Below, one piece after another: positions 28,109-36,259 of a stretch of 40,199 bases of DNA. The notes below the pieces were generated by a model. That model did not search any database. It was given only the letters and a program-made list of their open reading frames with translations, and had not been told where the DNA came from. This DNA is from Acidobacteriota bacterium (lineage in GTDB: Bacteria > Acidobacteriota > Terriglobia > Bryobacterales > Bryobacteraceae): assembly GCA_018268835.1 (NCBI GenBank), contig JAFDVU010000047.1, positions 1-40,199 on the forward strand. Direction: 5' to 3'. Positions within the stretch are counted from its first letter, which is position 1; each line of letters opens with the position of its first letter. Both the position numbers and the translations under genes were made by a program.

Positions 28109-29611
28109 CTATTCCGGCGGAAAGTACCATGCCCAGTGGGTACGGCCGATGCGGTATTCGGGCGGCCCCTTGACCCACCCCGGGTGATTGAACACTTTCA
28201 GTCCACTCAGGCTGACCACGTTCCAGCCGGGCGCGGGATGATACCAGTTGCTGAAAGTGCACTTGGGAAACGCATGGCCGTATTGCAGGTAGTAGATGCT
28301 GTAGGGCGTGAAGGAGACCTCCTTCGCGCCCATGCGGTTGAGGAAGTCGGCGACGCGGTGCATGTCCTGGCCCCAGTCGAGATCGCTCTCGGCGACCCAG
28401 TTTTCGGGATGGCCGCGCGTGATCTCGTTGGTGTAGGAGATGAGGTCGGGCTGAGCGATGACGCCGGAGACGATCTGCCACGCAAATAGTGCAACGATCA
28501 CGGTCCGGGCGCGTGTCTTCCACAGTTGCGCGGCGAGCGCGCCGGCGAGGATCGAAATTCCCACGTACAGTGGCAGCACGTGGCGCACCCCGATGTTGAT
28601 GTTGCTGCTCATCGCGACCAGCAGGATCGCCGCCGCGTAGAGTACGGGCGCGGCCATGCGCCGCGACCACGGCGCGCCGGGTGTGCCCTTGGGCCGGACC
28701 CACGCCGCAATCGCGGTGAGCAGCAGGAGCGCGAGAGGCGTCTTCACCAGGAGGGTGACGGGGAAAAAATACCAGACGCCGAACTGATGGCGCTGTCCCA
28801 GGATGTAGGAGGAGTGGCCGTCGGTATTGTGCTTCAGGATCAGGCCGAGTCCCTGCCAGAAGTTCGGCGCGGGGAGGAAGCCGCGCATTGTAAACAGGTA
28901 TCCGGCCCAGATGACGACGCAGCCGATGCCGAGCGCCAGCAGCGCCGGCACGACACGCGCCCGGAACTCTGCGATCGCGGGGCGGCGCCATGCCAGCCAC
29001 AGAAGCCAGATGGCGGGCAGGAAGATCGGGACCGAGAACTTGGCCAGCACACCCAGGCCGAGGACGATGCCGAACCACACGGTGCGCTTGCGCGTCGGGT
29101 TTTCCGCCCAGAGCATGGATACCAGCGCGCCGAGCGCCGTGAAAGCCGTGGCGGCCATGTCGGTGGTGACCAGGCCGGCGTGCGCGAGCACCGGCGGGAT
29201 GGTGGTGAACGTGATGACGGCGGCGACGGCGGCGGGTCCTCCGGCGATGCGCCGCGCCCAGAGAAACACCACCGCGCAGGCCAGCCAGAACAGCGGCAGG
29301 ATGCCGGCGCGGGAGAAGGCCAGCATGCGGTCGTAATGCCGGTCGCGGCCCCAGACGCGCAGCCCTTCCATGAGGGCGCCGTCCGCCGGTACGAAGCGCG
29401 CGCCGCCGATCGTGGCGGTGATCGCGGCCATCACGCGCGCCAGCGGCGGGTGCGAAGTCTCCATCGCATAGGTGTGGCGGTGCAGCCACTCCATACCCGC
29501 GCCCAGGTGGATCGGCTCATCCATCGTGTGGCTGAGCGGCGCGTACATCGACACGATGCGCGCGGTCGCGATCACAACCAGCAGCGCGGCGATCGCGGAG
29601 TAACGCTTCAT
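28109..29611 (-). CDS. GT-C glycosyltransferase (PMT/GT39-like) membrane protein
   Basis: This 500-residue polytopic protein has the GT-C pattern: an N-terminal helix, then an external loop with the catalytic-type Asp-Glu pair in LSHTMDEPIHLGAGMEW (Asp31-Glu32), and SHPPLARVMAA. Roughly ten further hydrophobic segments follow, including AGILPLFWLACAVVFLWARR and APVLYAAAILLVAM. The C terminus holds a soluble stretch with ESDLDWGQDMHRVADFL, common in bacterial dolichyl-phosphate-mannose-type mannosyltransferases. It probably moves a sugar from a polyprenyl-phosphate donor to a protein or lipid at the outer face of the membrane. Acceptor unknown. The ATG at 29611 overlaps the trpE(G) stop (ATGA). 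An ATG at 29623 would lengthen the overlap without a ribosome binding site. Confidence 0.82.
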   Translation of the reverse strand: MKRYSAIAALLVVIATARIVSMYAPLSHTMDEPIHLGAGMEWLHRHTYAMETSHPPLARVMAAITATIGGARFVPADGALMEGLRVWGRDRHYDRMLAFSRAGILPLFWLACAVVFLWARRIAGGPAAVAAVITFTTIPPVLAHAGLVTTDMAATAFTALGALVSMLWAENPTRKRTVWFGIVLGLGVLAKFSVPIFLPAIWLLWLAWRRPAIAEFRARVVPALLALGIGCVVIWAGYLFTMRGFLPAPNFWQGLGLILKHNTDGHSSYILGQRHQFGVWYFFPVTLLVKTPLALLLLTAIAAWVRPKGTPGAPWSRRMAAPVLYAAAILLVAMSSNINIGVRHVLPLYVGISILAGALAAQLWKTRARTVIVALFAWQIVSGVIAQPDLISYTNEITRGHPENWVAESDLDWGQDMHRVADFLNRMGAKEVSFTPYSIYYLQYGHAFPKCTFSNWYHPAPGWNVVSLSGLKVFNHPGWVKGPPEYRIGRTHWAWYFPPE

Positions 29612-31761
29612 TCCTGCCGGCATGCGGCGCGGGCCAGGCGCATGGCGTTGGCCATCAGCTTGAGGCCGTGATCGCCTTCCGCGGTGAGGATCGATTCCGG
29701 GTGGAACTGCACGGCTTCAATCGGCAGTTCGCGGTGGCGCACTCCCATGATCACGCCGTCGGCCGTTTCCGCCGTGACTTCCAGGCACGCGGGAAACGTC
29801 TCGCGGCGCGCGAAGAGCGAGTGGTAGCGGCCAACCTGGAACTCCTCGGGCAGCCCTTCGAAGACTCCGATGCCCTTGTGGCGCACGGTGGAGGGCTTGC
29901 CGTGCATGGGATAATCGAGCACGCCGAGTTCCCCTCCGAAGGCTTCCACGATGCCCTGCAGTCCAAGGCAGACGCCGAACACCGGGATGCCGGCCCGCGC
30001 GGCCGTACGCACCACTTCCGGCACCGCGAAATCTTCCGGGCGTCCCGGGCCGGGCGAGATCAGGATCAGGTTGGGCGCGATCCGCTCGATCAACTCCGGC
30101 GGGAACCCGGCGCGATACGTGACCACTTCGGCGCCGGTCTGCCGCGCATAGTTGGCCAGGGTGTGGATGAAGCAATCGTCGTTATCCACCAGCAGCAGTT
30201 TCGCGCCCGCGCCCACCGCCTCGCGCGGCGCTTCGGCGGCCGCGCCGGCCTGCGTTTCCGCGCCCAGCGTGCGGAAGAATCCGGTGGCCTTGAGGCGCGT
30301 CTCGCGCTCCTCCATCGCGGGGACGGAATCGTAGAGCAGGGTCGCGCCCACGGGATAGGACGCGACGCCGTCGCGCAGGTAGGTGGTGCGGATCAGAATA
30401 CCGGTATTGATGTCGCCGTTGAGCGAGATCATGCCGACGGCGCCGCCGTACCAGCCGCGCGCGTCCCTCTCCAGGCGTTCGATGGTCTGGGCGGCGGCCT
30501 TCTTCGGGGCGCCGATCACCGTGACGGCCCACATGTGGCTGAGGAAGGCGTCGAGCGAATCGAAACCCTCCTGCAGGAAGCCTTCCACGTGGTCCACCGT
30601 GTGAAACACGCCCGCGTAGCTTTCAATCAGGCGCCGGCCGATGACCCGCACCGTGCCCGGTTCGCAGACGCGCGATTTGTCGTTGCGATCCACGTCGGTG
30701 CACATCGTCAGTTCGGACTCCTCCTTGGTGGAGTCCAGCAGTTCTCGAATGTTGTCGGCGTCGCGCAGGGGATCGCCGGTGCGCTGCGCCGTGCCGGAGA
30801 TGGGGCAGGTCTCCACGCGCGCGCCCTCGACGCGAACGAACATCTCCGGCGATGCGCCCACGAGTTGTTCGTCGCCGAACTGCAGCAGGAATTCGTAGGG
30901 ACTCGGACTGGCCTGCTGCACGCGCCGGAAGAGGTCGCTGGCTTTGCCGGCGTAGTGCGTGCTGAAGGTGCGGCGCAGCACGACCTCGTAGTAGTCGCCG
31001 CGGCGCATGCCTTCGCGGACCCGCTCCACGTTGGCCATGTACTCTTCCGCGGTGTGGTCGCTTTCGATCGGCGCCGGCGCGCGCTTCGCGGGCTTGGGCA
31101 CGCTCGCGCCGCCGCGCGCCACTCCGGCGGTGGAGACGCCTTCGCGCTCGAACTCGTAGGAGAAGCGCTCGATCTGCTCCTTCTTGCGATCCATCAGCCA
31201 GATTTCGTCGCAGAGGAACAGGTGCAGGTCCTTGTGGCCGCGGCGCGGCAGTTGTTTTTCGATGGGCTCGAACTGGAACAGCAGGTCGTAGCCGAAGGCG
31301 CCGATCAGGCCGAGGCGGCTGTCCTCTTCTCCGCGGAATTCTTCAATCAGCGCGCGCAGCACGCTGAAGGCGCTGGGCTGCTTGCTGCGCTCTTCCTCGC
31401 TGAAGAGTTTGGGCAGCGGCTTGAGCGTGCCGGCGAGCACGCCGTCCTCGAAGCCGAAACTCTCCCACTGCGGCAGCGCGGCCAGCACCGCGTGAAACAT
31501 TTTGAGGATGGCGCGTCCGCGGTCGTTCAGCGGGCGGAATTCGAAGCGGCGGTCCCAGGCGACGATCTCCAGCGGCGGACGCGTGGCGGCGATGTCCCAT
31601 CGCGAGTACCGCCCGGGATACTCGTATCCCGAGGAGAGATAGATCCCACGGTGACGATCCAGATCGCGTAGCAGGTGCTCGAGTCCGCGGCGAAAATTCG
31701 CCTGGGTACTCTTGCGGGTAACCTGGATGCCGTGGGGCGTCGTGTAACGGTATTCGCGCAT
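29608..31761 (-). CDS. trpE(G): Fused anthranilate synthase TrpE(G)
   Basis: This 717-residue protein fuses the chorismate-binding TrpE part (about 1-505) with the glutamine amidotransferase TrpG (about 520-717), as in the rhizobial enzyme. It converts chorismate and glutamine to anthranilate for tryptophan synthesis. TrpE motifs include SSGYEYPGRYSRWD near the N terminus, VETCPISGTAQR, ESELTMCTDVDRNDKSRVCEPG and GWYGGAVGMISLNGDINTGI. The TrpG triad is Cys598 in GVCLGLQG with His687 and Glu689 in VQFHPES. PhzE is also a fusion, but the rhizobial-type N terminus argues for anthranilate synthase. The ATG at 31761 matches the family start, with an AAAGG upstream. No other trp genes are present. 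It sits between an alpha/beta hydrolase and a glycosyltransferase. Confidence 0.93.
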   Translation of the reverse strand: MREYRYTTPHGIQVTRKSTQANFRRGLEHLLRDLDRHRGIYLSSGYEYPGRYSRWDIAATRPPLEIVAWDRRFEFRPLNDRGRAILKMFHAVLAALPQWESFGFEDGVLAGTLKPLPKLFSEEERSKQPSAFSVLRALIEEFRGEEDSRLGLIGAFGYDLLFQFEPIEKQLPRRGHKDLHLFLCDEIWLMDRKKEQIERFSYEFEREGVSTAGVARGGASVPKPAKRAPAPIESDHTAEEYMANVERVREGMRRGDYYEVVLRRTFSTHYAGKASDLFRRVQQASPSPYEFLLQFGDEQLVGASPEMFVRVEGARVETCPISGTAQRTGDPLRDADNIRELLDSTKEESELTMCTDVDRNDKSRVCEPGTVRVIGRRLIESYAGVFHTVDHVEGFLQEGFDSLDAFLSHMWAVTVIGAPKKAAAQTIERLERDARGWYGGAVGMISLNGDINTGILIRTTYLRDGVASYPVGATLLYDSVPAMEERETRLKATGFFRTLGAETQAGAAAEAPREAVGAGAKLLLVDNDDCFIHTLANYARQTGAEVVTYRAGFPPELIERIAPNLILISPGPGRPEDFAVPEVVRTAARAGIPVFGVCLGLQGIVEAFGGELGVLDYPMHGKPSTVRHKGIGVFEGLPEEFQVGRYHSLFARRETFPACLEVTAETADGVIMGVRHRELPIEAVQFHPESILTAEGDHGLKLMANAMRLARAACRQE

Positions 31762-31789
31762 CGGCATGCCTTTTTTTCGGGGGTTTTTC

Positions 31790-32410
31790 TCAGAATAACA
31801 TGCGGGTGAGCATCTCTCCGGCGAACGAGGGCGCGCCTTTGAGATCGTGGCCCGAGCCTTCCACGGCAAGCAGGTCCGTCGCCGCCGGGATCAGCGCGAG
31901 CGCCGCGCGCAACTCCCCGAGGGAGCCGAACGCGTCGCGCGTGCCGTGCACGAAAAGCGCCGGCGTGCGCAATTCCCCGAAGAACGAGGTGCGCAACTGC
32001 GCCGGCTTGTCCGGGGGGTGCAGGGGATAAGAGAGCAGCAGCAGGGAACGCGCGAGCGCGGGATCCTCGGCCGCGGCCATGGCGGTCTGGCGTCCACCGT
32101 AGGAGTGGCCGCCGGCGACGACGCTTCCGGGGACCAGCGCGCGCATCGCCGCCGCGGCGCGGCGCACGCCTTCGCGATCCTCCGCGGCCTGCGCCGGAAA
32201 CGGCGGACCCTTCGGGCGGCGGAGGCGGAACGGCAGGTCGTAGCGCAGCACCGTGTAACCCTGTTCGGCGAAGGCGCGGGCCAGCGCGGCCAGTAGCGGG
32301 GCGTTCGCATTGGATCCGGCACCATGGGTGAGCACGATGCCGTGCGCGTTAGGGCGCGCCGGACGGTGCAGGATGCCTGCGACCGCGCCGGACTCGAAAC
32401 GTTCCTCCAT
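31790..32410 (-). CDS. Small alpha/beta hydrolase (KANL3/Tex30-like)
   Basis: This 206-residue alpha/beta hydrolase has an oxyanion-side HGAGSNANAPLL (29-40), a nucleophile elbow GGHSYGGRQ (100-108, Ser103), an acid residue in FVHGTRDAFG (Asp159) and a catalytic histidine in GSGHDL (His188). The full triad and the absence of a lid domain fit the dienelactone-hydrolase/KANL3-Tex30-like group. No signal peptide is visible, so it is cytosolic. Ester or thioester substrates are possible. It lies 28 bp before trpE(G) and 9 bp after a small membrane protein, in a compact minus-strand operon. Confidence 0.83.
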   Translation of the reverse strand: MEERFESGAVAGILHRPARPNAHGIVLTHGAGSNANAPLLAALARAFAEQGYTVLRYDLPFRLRRPKGPPFPAQAAEDREGVRRAAAAMRALVPGSVVAGGHSYGGRQTAMAAAEDPALARSLLLLSYPLHPPDKPAQLRTSFFGELRTPALFVHGTRDAFGSLGELRAALALIPAATDLLAVEGSGHDLKGAPSFAGEMLTRMLF

Positions 32411-32419
32411 CGGGGGCCG

Positions 32420-32773
32420 CTACTCCGGCACGACGCTGACGTCCTCGGCGGCAAGGGCGCCGCCAGGGTCGTGATAGATGGTGCAGGAATAACGGTGACG
32501 TTGCGCGGCGCCTTCGGCCGAGATCACATCCACCCATCCGCTGACCTGATACCTGTCGCCCGCCAGTGGCTCGACGCTGGTCTCCTCGTCGCCGGCAAAA
32601 GCCGTGCGCAGATCGCCGCGCACTGTCCCCCGCACCGCCTGGCGGCTGAGAGTCACCAGAGCCTCGTGGATGCCGGCGCGGTTCCTGGCCGCCGAACGCA
32701 TGAAGCGGATTCCGGCGGCAGCCAGCACGCAGGCCCCCGCCACCACCAGAATCGCGAACTTGCGCCGCCACAT
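32420..32773 (-). CDS. Small single-pass membrane protein, unknown
   Basis: This protein has 117 residues from ATG at 32773. It has one membrane helix near the N terminus (RRKFAILVVAGACVLAAAGIRF) and then about 90 residues of mixed alpha/beta sequence facing outward (ALVTLSRQAVRGTVRGDLRT, then beta-rich RYQVSGWVDVISAEG and HRYSCTIYHDP). I do not recognise a family. A TTG at 32845 in the same frame would add a 24-residue basic cytoplasmic tail and bring the gene within 4 bp of the SDR stop. GGGGGCGG before the ATG is only a fair ribosome binding site, so the start is uncertain. Confidence 0.6.
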   Translation of the reverse strand: MWRRKFAILVVAGACVLAAAGIRFMRSAARNRAGIHEALVTLSRQAVRGTVRGDLRTAFAGDEETSVEPLAGDRYQVSGWVDVISAEGAAQRHRYSCTIYHDPGGALAAEDVSVVPE

Positions 32774-32849
32774 CGCTGCCGCCCCCGTCTTCCAGAGGCT
32801 ATGCCGGCGCCGTTCTCTGATCCCGATTCTGACTTCGTTTTCCAATGCG

Positions 32850-33626
32850 CTATTGTACGCTCGAATTCAGCCGGTGTGCCAGCGCCGCCAGCAGCGTGCG
32901 CGGGGCGAGGCGCGCGCCGCGCATCATCCAGCGGTTGCGCGCTCCCGCGATGACCTCGGGTTTGCCCGCCATCATGGCGGCGTAGCCTTCCCGCGCGACG
33001 GCGCCGGCGGACATCACAGGTCCGCGGAACAGGCGGCTGGAGGATAGGCCCGCCGCCGCACCGAAGCCGGTGCGCGTGGGTCCGGGACAGAGCACGGTGA
33101 CCGTGACGCCGCTGCCCTTCACCTCGTGGGCCACCGCGAGAGAGAAGGAGGCGACATAGGATTTGCTCGCGTAGTAGCACGCCATCAGCGGGCCGGGCAC
33201 GAAGGCGGCGATGGAGGCGACGTTGAGGATGCGGCCGGCGCGGCGTTCCACCATCCCCGGCAGAAACAGCTTGGTGAGGCGCGTGAGCGCCAGCACGTTG
33301 ACCTCCAGCATGCGCCGTTCGGCGTCCCACTCGGTCGTGCTGAAAGGGCCGTGGACGCCGAAGCCGGCGTTGTTGATGAGGATATCGATGGGCTGGCCGC
33401 CGAGCGCGCGCAGGATCTCGCCGGGCGCGTCTTCGCGAGCGAGGTCGGCGGTGAGCACGCGGGCGGCGATGCCGTGCCGCGCCGCGAGATCGGCGGCAAG
33501 CCGCTGCATGGCCGCGGCGCCGCGCGCCACCAGGATGAGATCGCAGCCGCCGGCGGCGCAGAGTCCGGCCAACTCGGCGCCGATGCCGCCGGAAGCGCCG
33601 GTGATGAGCGCGGTGCCGTGTGCCAT
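32850..33626 (-). CDS. Short-chain dehydrogenase/reductase
   Basis: This 258-residue classical SDR has the NAD(P) motif TGASGGIG (9-16), NNAG (85-88), catalytic Ser138 in NVASIAAF, and Tyr151-xxx-Lys155 in YYASKSY. The segment CPGPTRTGF follows the active site. The cofactor-specificity residue region (LILVARGAAAMQRLA) has an Arg after the second strand, favouring NADP(H). Its substrate is unknown. Relatives are often annotated as ketoreductases or acyl-modifying reductases. The ATG at 33626 has AAAGG upstream. It is the first gene of a closely packed minus-strand set and diverges from the HAD phosphatase across 40 bp containing a short inverted repeat. Confidence 0.9.
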   Translation of the reverse strand: MAHGTALITGASGGIGAELAGLCAAGGCDLILVARGAAAMQRLAADLAARHGIAARVLTADLAREDAPGEILRALGGQPIDILINNAGFGVHGPFSTTEWDAERRMLEVNVLALTRLTKLFLPGMVERRAGRILNVASIAAFVPGPLMACYYASKSYVASFSLAVAHEVKGSGVTVTVLCPGPTRTGFGAAAGLSSSRLFRGPVMSAGAVAREGYAAMMAGKPEVIAGARNRWMMRGARLAPRTLLAALAHRLNSSVQ

Positions 33627-33636
33627 GGACCTTTGA

Positions 33637-33648
33637 TAGCACATGCTA
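33637..33648. promoter_or_regulatory. Short inverted repeat in the SDR/HAD divergent gap
   Basis: TAGCA and TGCTA flank CA in the middle of the 40-base gap between divergent starts. It could be a small operator or chance. No clear -35/-10 pair was seen for either gene. Confidence 0.25.
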
Positions 33649-33666
33649 GGCTGGACGTTTCCCCGC

Positions 33667-34278
33667 ATGAACCACTTCCAGGGCATCTTTTTCGATTTTG
33701 ACGGCGTGTTGCTGGACACCGAACCGGACCATTGCGCCTGTTGGGCCGAGGTGCTCCGCGCGCGGGGTGTGGAATTGACCTGGGAGTATTATCGCGACCA
33801 CTGCATCGGGATCGACGATCGCGACATGCTGCGCGTTCTGGCGCGCATGGCCGACCCGCCCAAAGAGTTCGACGAGTTGTGGGCCCTGTATCCGGAAAAG
33901 AAGCGCCTCTTTCAACAGCGCATGACGGCGCCGCCGTTCGAAGCGGAGTTGAAGGCCATGCTGCCCGCGTTGGCCGGCGAGTACCGCCTCGCGGTGGTAA
34001 GCTCCAGCGCGAGCGTGGAGATCGAACCGCTGCTCCTGGCGGGCGGCATCCGCGCTCACTTCGCCACCATCGTGGGCGGGGAGAATGTGAAGCGGCACAA
34101 GCCCGCGCCGGAGCCGTACCTGCTGGCGGCGGAGCGGTTGGGCGTGGCCCGCGCGCTGGTGATCGAGGATTCGCAGGCCGGGATTGCCAGCGGTCGCGCG
34201 GCCGGGTTCGAGGTGCTGGCGGTGCGGCATCCGCGCGAAGTGCCCGGCGCGCTGCGGGCGAGGCTGGAGCGGGGTTGA
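33667..34278 (+). CDS. HAD-superfamily phosphatase (beta-phosphoglucomutase-like)
   Basis: This 203-residue HAD hydrolase has motif I FFDFDGVLLDTEP (nucleophile Asp10 and acid/base Asp12), motif II VVSSSAS (Ser112), motif III KRHKPAPEPY (Lys145) and motif IV VIEDSQAGIASG (Glu167-Asp168). The helical cap between motifs I and II (about 18-85) is of subclass I, as in phosphoglycolate phosphatase, beta-phosphoglucomutase and sugar phosphatases. The substrate cannot be assigned from sequence. I chose the ATG at 33667 because motif I follows directly. ATG at 33643 in frame would add eight residues. Confidence 0.9.
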   Translation: MNHFQGIFFDFDGVLLDTEPDHCACWAEVLRARGVELTWEYYRDHCIGIDDRDMLRVLARMADPPKEFDELWALYPEKKRLFQQRMTAPPFEAELKAMLPALAGEYRLAVVSSSASVEIEPLLLAGGIRAHFATIVGGENVKRHKPAPEPYLLAAERLGVARALVIEDSQAGIASGRAAGFEVLAVRHPREVPGALRARLERG

Positions 34279-34344
34279 CGGATTGTTGCCACTTCGCCGG
34301 GGCTTGCGGCATCGAATGTTAGTAAGCTTGGCAGAGAGGGATTC

Positions 34345-36234
34345 GTGGCACCAACCAAACCCAAGGGTAAGCCCGCCGCGCATTTGAAGGGCGCGTGGCC
34401 GCTGTTGCGCGAGTTGATCCGGCCGCGCCGCGGACGGATAGCGTTCGGCTTCCTGCTGATGCTGATCAACAAAGTTTGCGGCCTGGTGCTGCCCGGCTCC
34501 ACCAAGTTCCTGCTCGATAACGTGATCGGCAAACGCCAGGTGGGGCTGCTGGTGCCCCTGGTGGGCGCGGTGTTCGCCGCCACCATCATCCAGGGCATCA
34601 CGTCGTTTTCGCTGACTCAGTTGCTTTCCAAGGAGGGGCAGCGGCTGATCGCCGAATTGCGGCGGCGCGTGCAGGAGCACGTCGGCCGCCTGCCCGTGGC
34701 CTACTACGACTCCAACAAGAGCGGCGCGCTGGTCTCGCGCATCATGAGCGATGTGGAAGGCGTGCGCAACCTGGTGGGCACCGGGCTGGTGGATTTCGTC
34801 GGCGGCCTGCTGACCGCCGTGCTGTCGCTGGCGATCTTGTTCAAGATCAGCGCCGAGCTCACCAGCATGGCCATCTGCTTCGTCGTGGTGGCGGCCGCGG
34901 GACTGAGCGTGGCCTTCCGGCGCATCCGCCCCATCTTCCGCGAGCGCGGCAAGATCAACGCGGAGGTCACCGGCCGGCTCACCGAATCGCTTTCGGGCGT
35001 GCGCGTGGTCAAGGGGTATCACGCCGAGGCATCGGAGGCGAAGGTGTTCTCGGCGGGCGTGCAGCGGCTGCTCGAAAATGTGATGCGCTCCATCACGGCG
35101 ATCTCCCTGATGGGCCTTTCGGCCACGATGCTCATGGGCGTGGTGGGCGGCACCGTGATGTACGTGGGCGCGCGGCAGATTCTGGCGACGCCCCCGACGC
35201 TGACGGTGGGCGGCTTGTTCGCGTTCACGTCGTACCTGGCGTTCCTGGTGGCGCCGATGTTCCAACTGGTGGGAATCGGCACGCAGATCACGGAGGCGCT
35301 CGCGGGCCTGGACCGCACGCAGGAGGTGCTGCACGAGCGGCCCGAGGATGCCGAACCCACGCGCGTCAATCGCATCGGCGAGATCCGCGGCGATGTGGCG
35401 TTCGAAAACGTCACGTTCGAGTACGATGCCGGCAAGCCCGTGCTGCACGAAGTGAGCTTCGCCAGCGAACCCGGCACCGTGACCGCGCTGGTGGGGCCGT
35501 CGGGGTCGGGCAAATCGACCATCATCAGCCTGGTGGCGGCGTTCCACGCGCCGGCATCGGGGCGCGTCCTGGTGGACGGGATCGACCTTTCCACGGTGCG
35601 GCTGGATGCGTACCGTTCACAACTCGGTGTGGTGCTGCAAGACACGTTCCTGTTCGACGGTTCCATTCGCGCGAACATCGCCTTCGCGCGTCCGGATGCG
35701 ACCGAGGAGCAGATTCTCGAAGCCTGCCGCATCGCGCGCGTGGACGAGTTCGCCGAGCGCTTCGAGCAGAAGTACGACACCATCGTGGGCGAGCGCGGCG
35801 TGAAGCTCTCAGGCGGGCAGCGCCAGCGCGTGTCAATCGCGCGCGCCATCCTGGCCGATCCGCGGATCCTGATCCTGGACGAGGCGACGTCGAGCCTGGA
35901 CTCGGAATCGGAGGCGGCGATCCAGGAGGGCCTCGCGTACCTGATGAAGGGGCGCACCACCTTCGTGATCGCGCACCGGCTTTCGACGATCCGCCGCGCG
36001 GAACAGATCCTCGTCGTGGAAGACGGGCGCATCGTCGAGCGCGGTACGCACGAGCAACTGTATGCCATGGAAGGCCGCTATTGGGACCTCTACACGCGGC
36101 AGCACGGCATCGACGCCAACCTGTTCCTGGCGCCCGGCGAAGGCGACAGCATTCCGGAAACGGAAGAGAAGGCACGCTCCGGGCGGGTGGCGGCGCCCTC
36201 GGCGGCCTCGATCTTCGGCGGCAGGACGGTGTAA
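34345..36234 (+). CDS. Full-subunit ABC exporter (MsbA-like)
   Basis: This 629-residue half-transporter has a six-helix exporter domain (about 20-320) fused to an ATPase (about 350-580). The ATPase motifs are Walker A GPSGSGKST (384-392), Q-loop region VVLQDTFLFDG, signature LSGGQ (489-493), Walker B ILILDEA (508-514) and H-loop VIAHRLS (His544). It would work as a homodimer exporting a lipid, peptide or drug. The C-terminal 50 residues are an extra low-complexity tail. The GTG at 34345 follows GAGAGGG by four bases. It stands alone on the plus strand and converges on the GH88 gene, so no substrate is implied by neighbours. Confidence 0.92.
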   Translation: MAPTKPKGKPAAHLKGAWPLLRELIRPRRGRIAFGFLLMLINKVCGLVLPGSTKFLLDNVIGKRQVGLLVPLVGAVFAATIIQGITSFSLTQLLSKEGQRLIAELRRRVQEHVGRLPVAYYDSNKSGALVSRIMSDVEGVRNLVGTGLVDFVGGLLTAVLSLAILFKISAELTSMAICFVVVAAAGLSVAFRRIRPIFRERGKINAEVTGRLTESLSGVRVVKGYHAEASEAKVFSAGVQRLLENVMRSITAISLMGLSATMLMGVVGGTVMYVGARQILATPPTLTVGGLFAFTSYLAFLVAPMFQLVGIGTQITEALAGLDRTQEVLHERPEDAEPTRVNRIGEIRGDVAFENVTFEYDAGKPVLHEVSFASEPGTVTALVGPSGSGKSTIISLVAAFHAPASGRVLVDGIDLSTVRLDAYRSQLGVVLQDTFLFDGSIRANIAFARPDATEEQILEACRIARVDEFAERFEQKYDTIVGERGVKLSGGQRQRVSIARAILADPRILILDEATSSLDSESEAAIQEGLAYLMKGRTTFVIAHRLSTIRRAEQILVVEDGRIVERGTHEQLYAMEGRYWDLYTRQHGIDANLFLAPGEGDSIPETEEKARSGRVAAPSAASIFGGRTV

Positions 36235-36259
36235 CTGACCGGCCAGGCCGAGGCCTCTG

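Noticed and set aside
29608..31761. PhzE-type phenazine enzyme
   Set aside because: Both are TrpE-TrpG fusions, but the N-terminal SSGYEYPGRYSRWD region and overall layout match rhizobial anthranilate synthase, and no phenazine genes are present.
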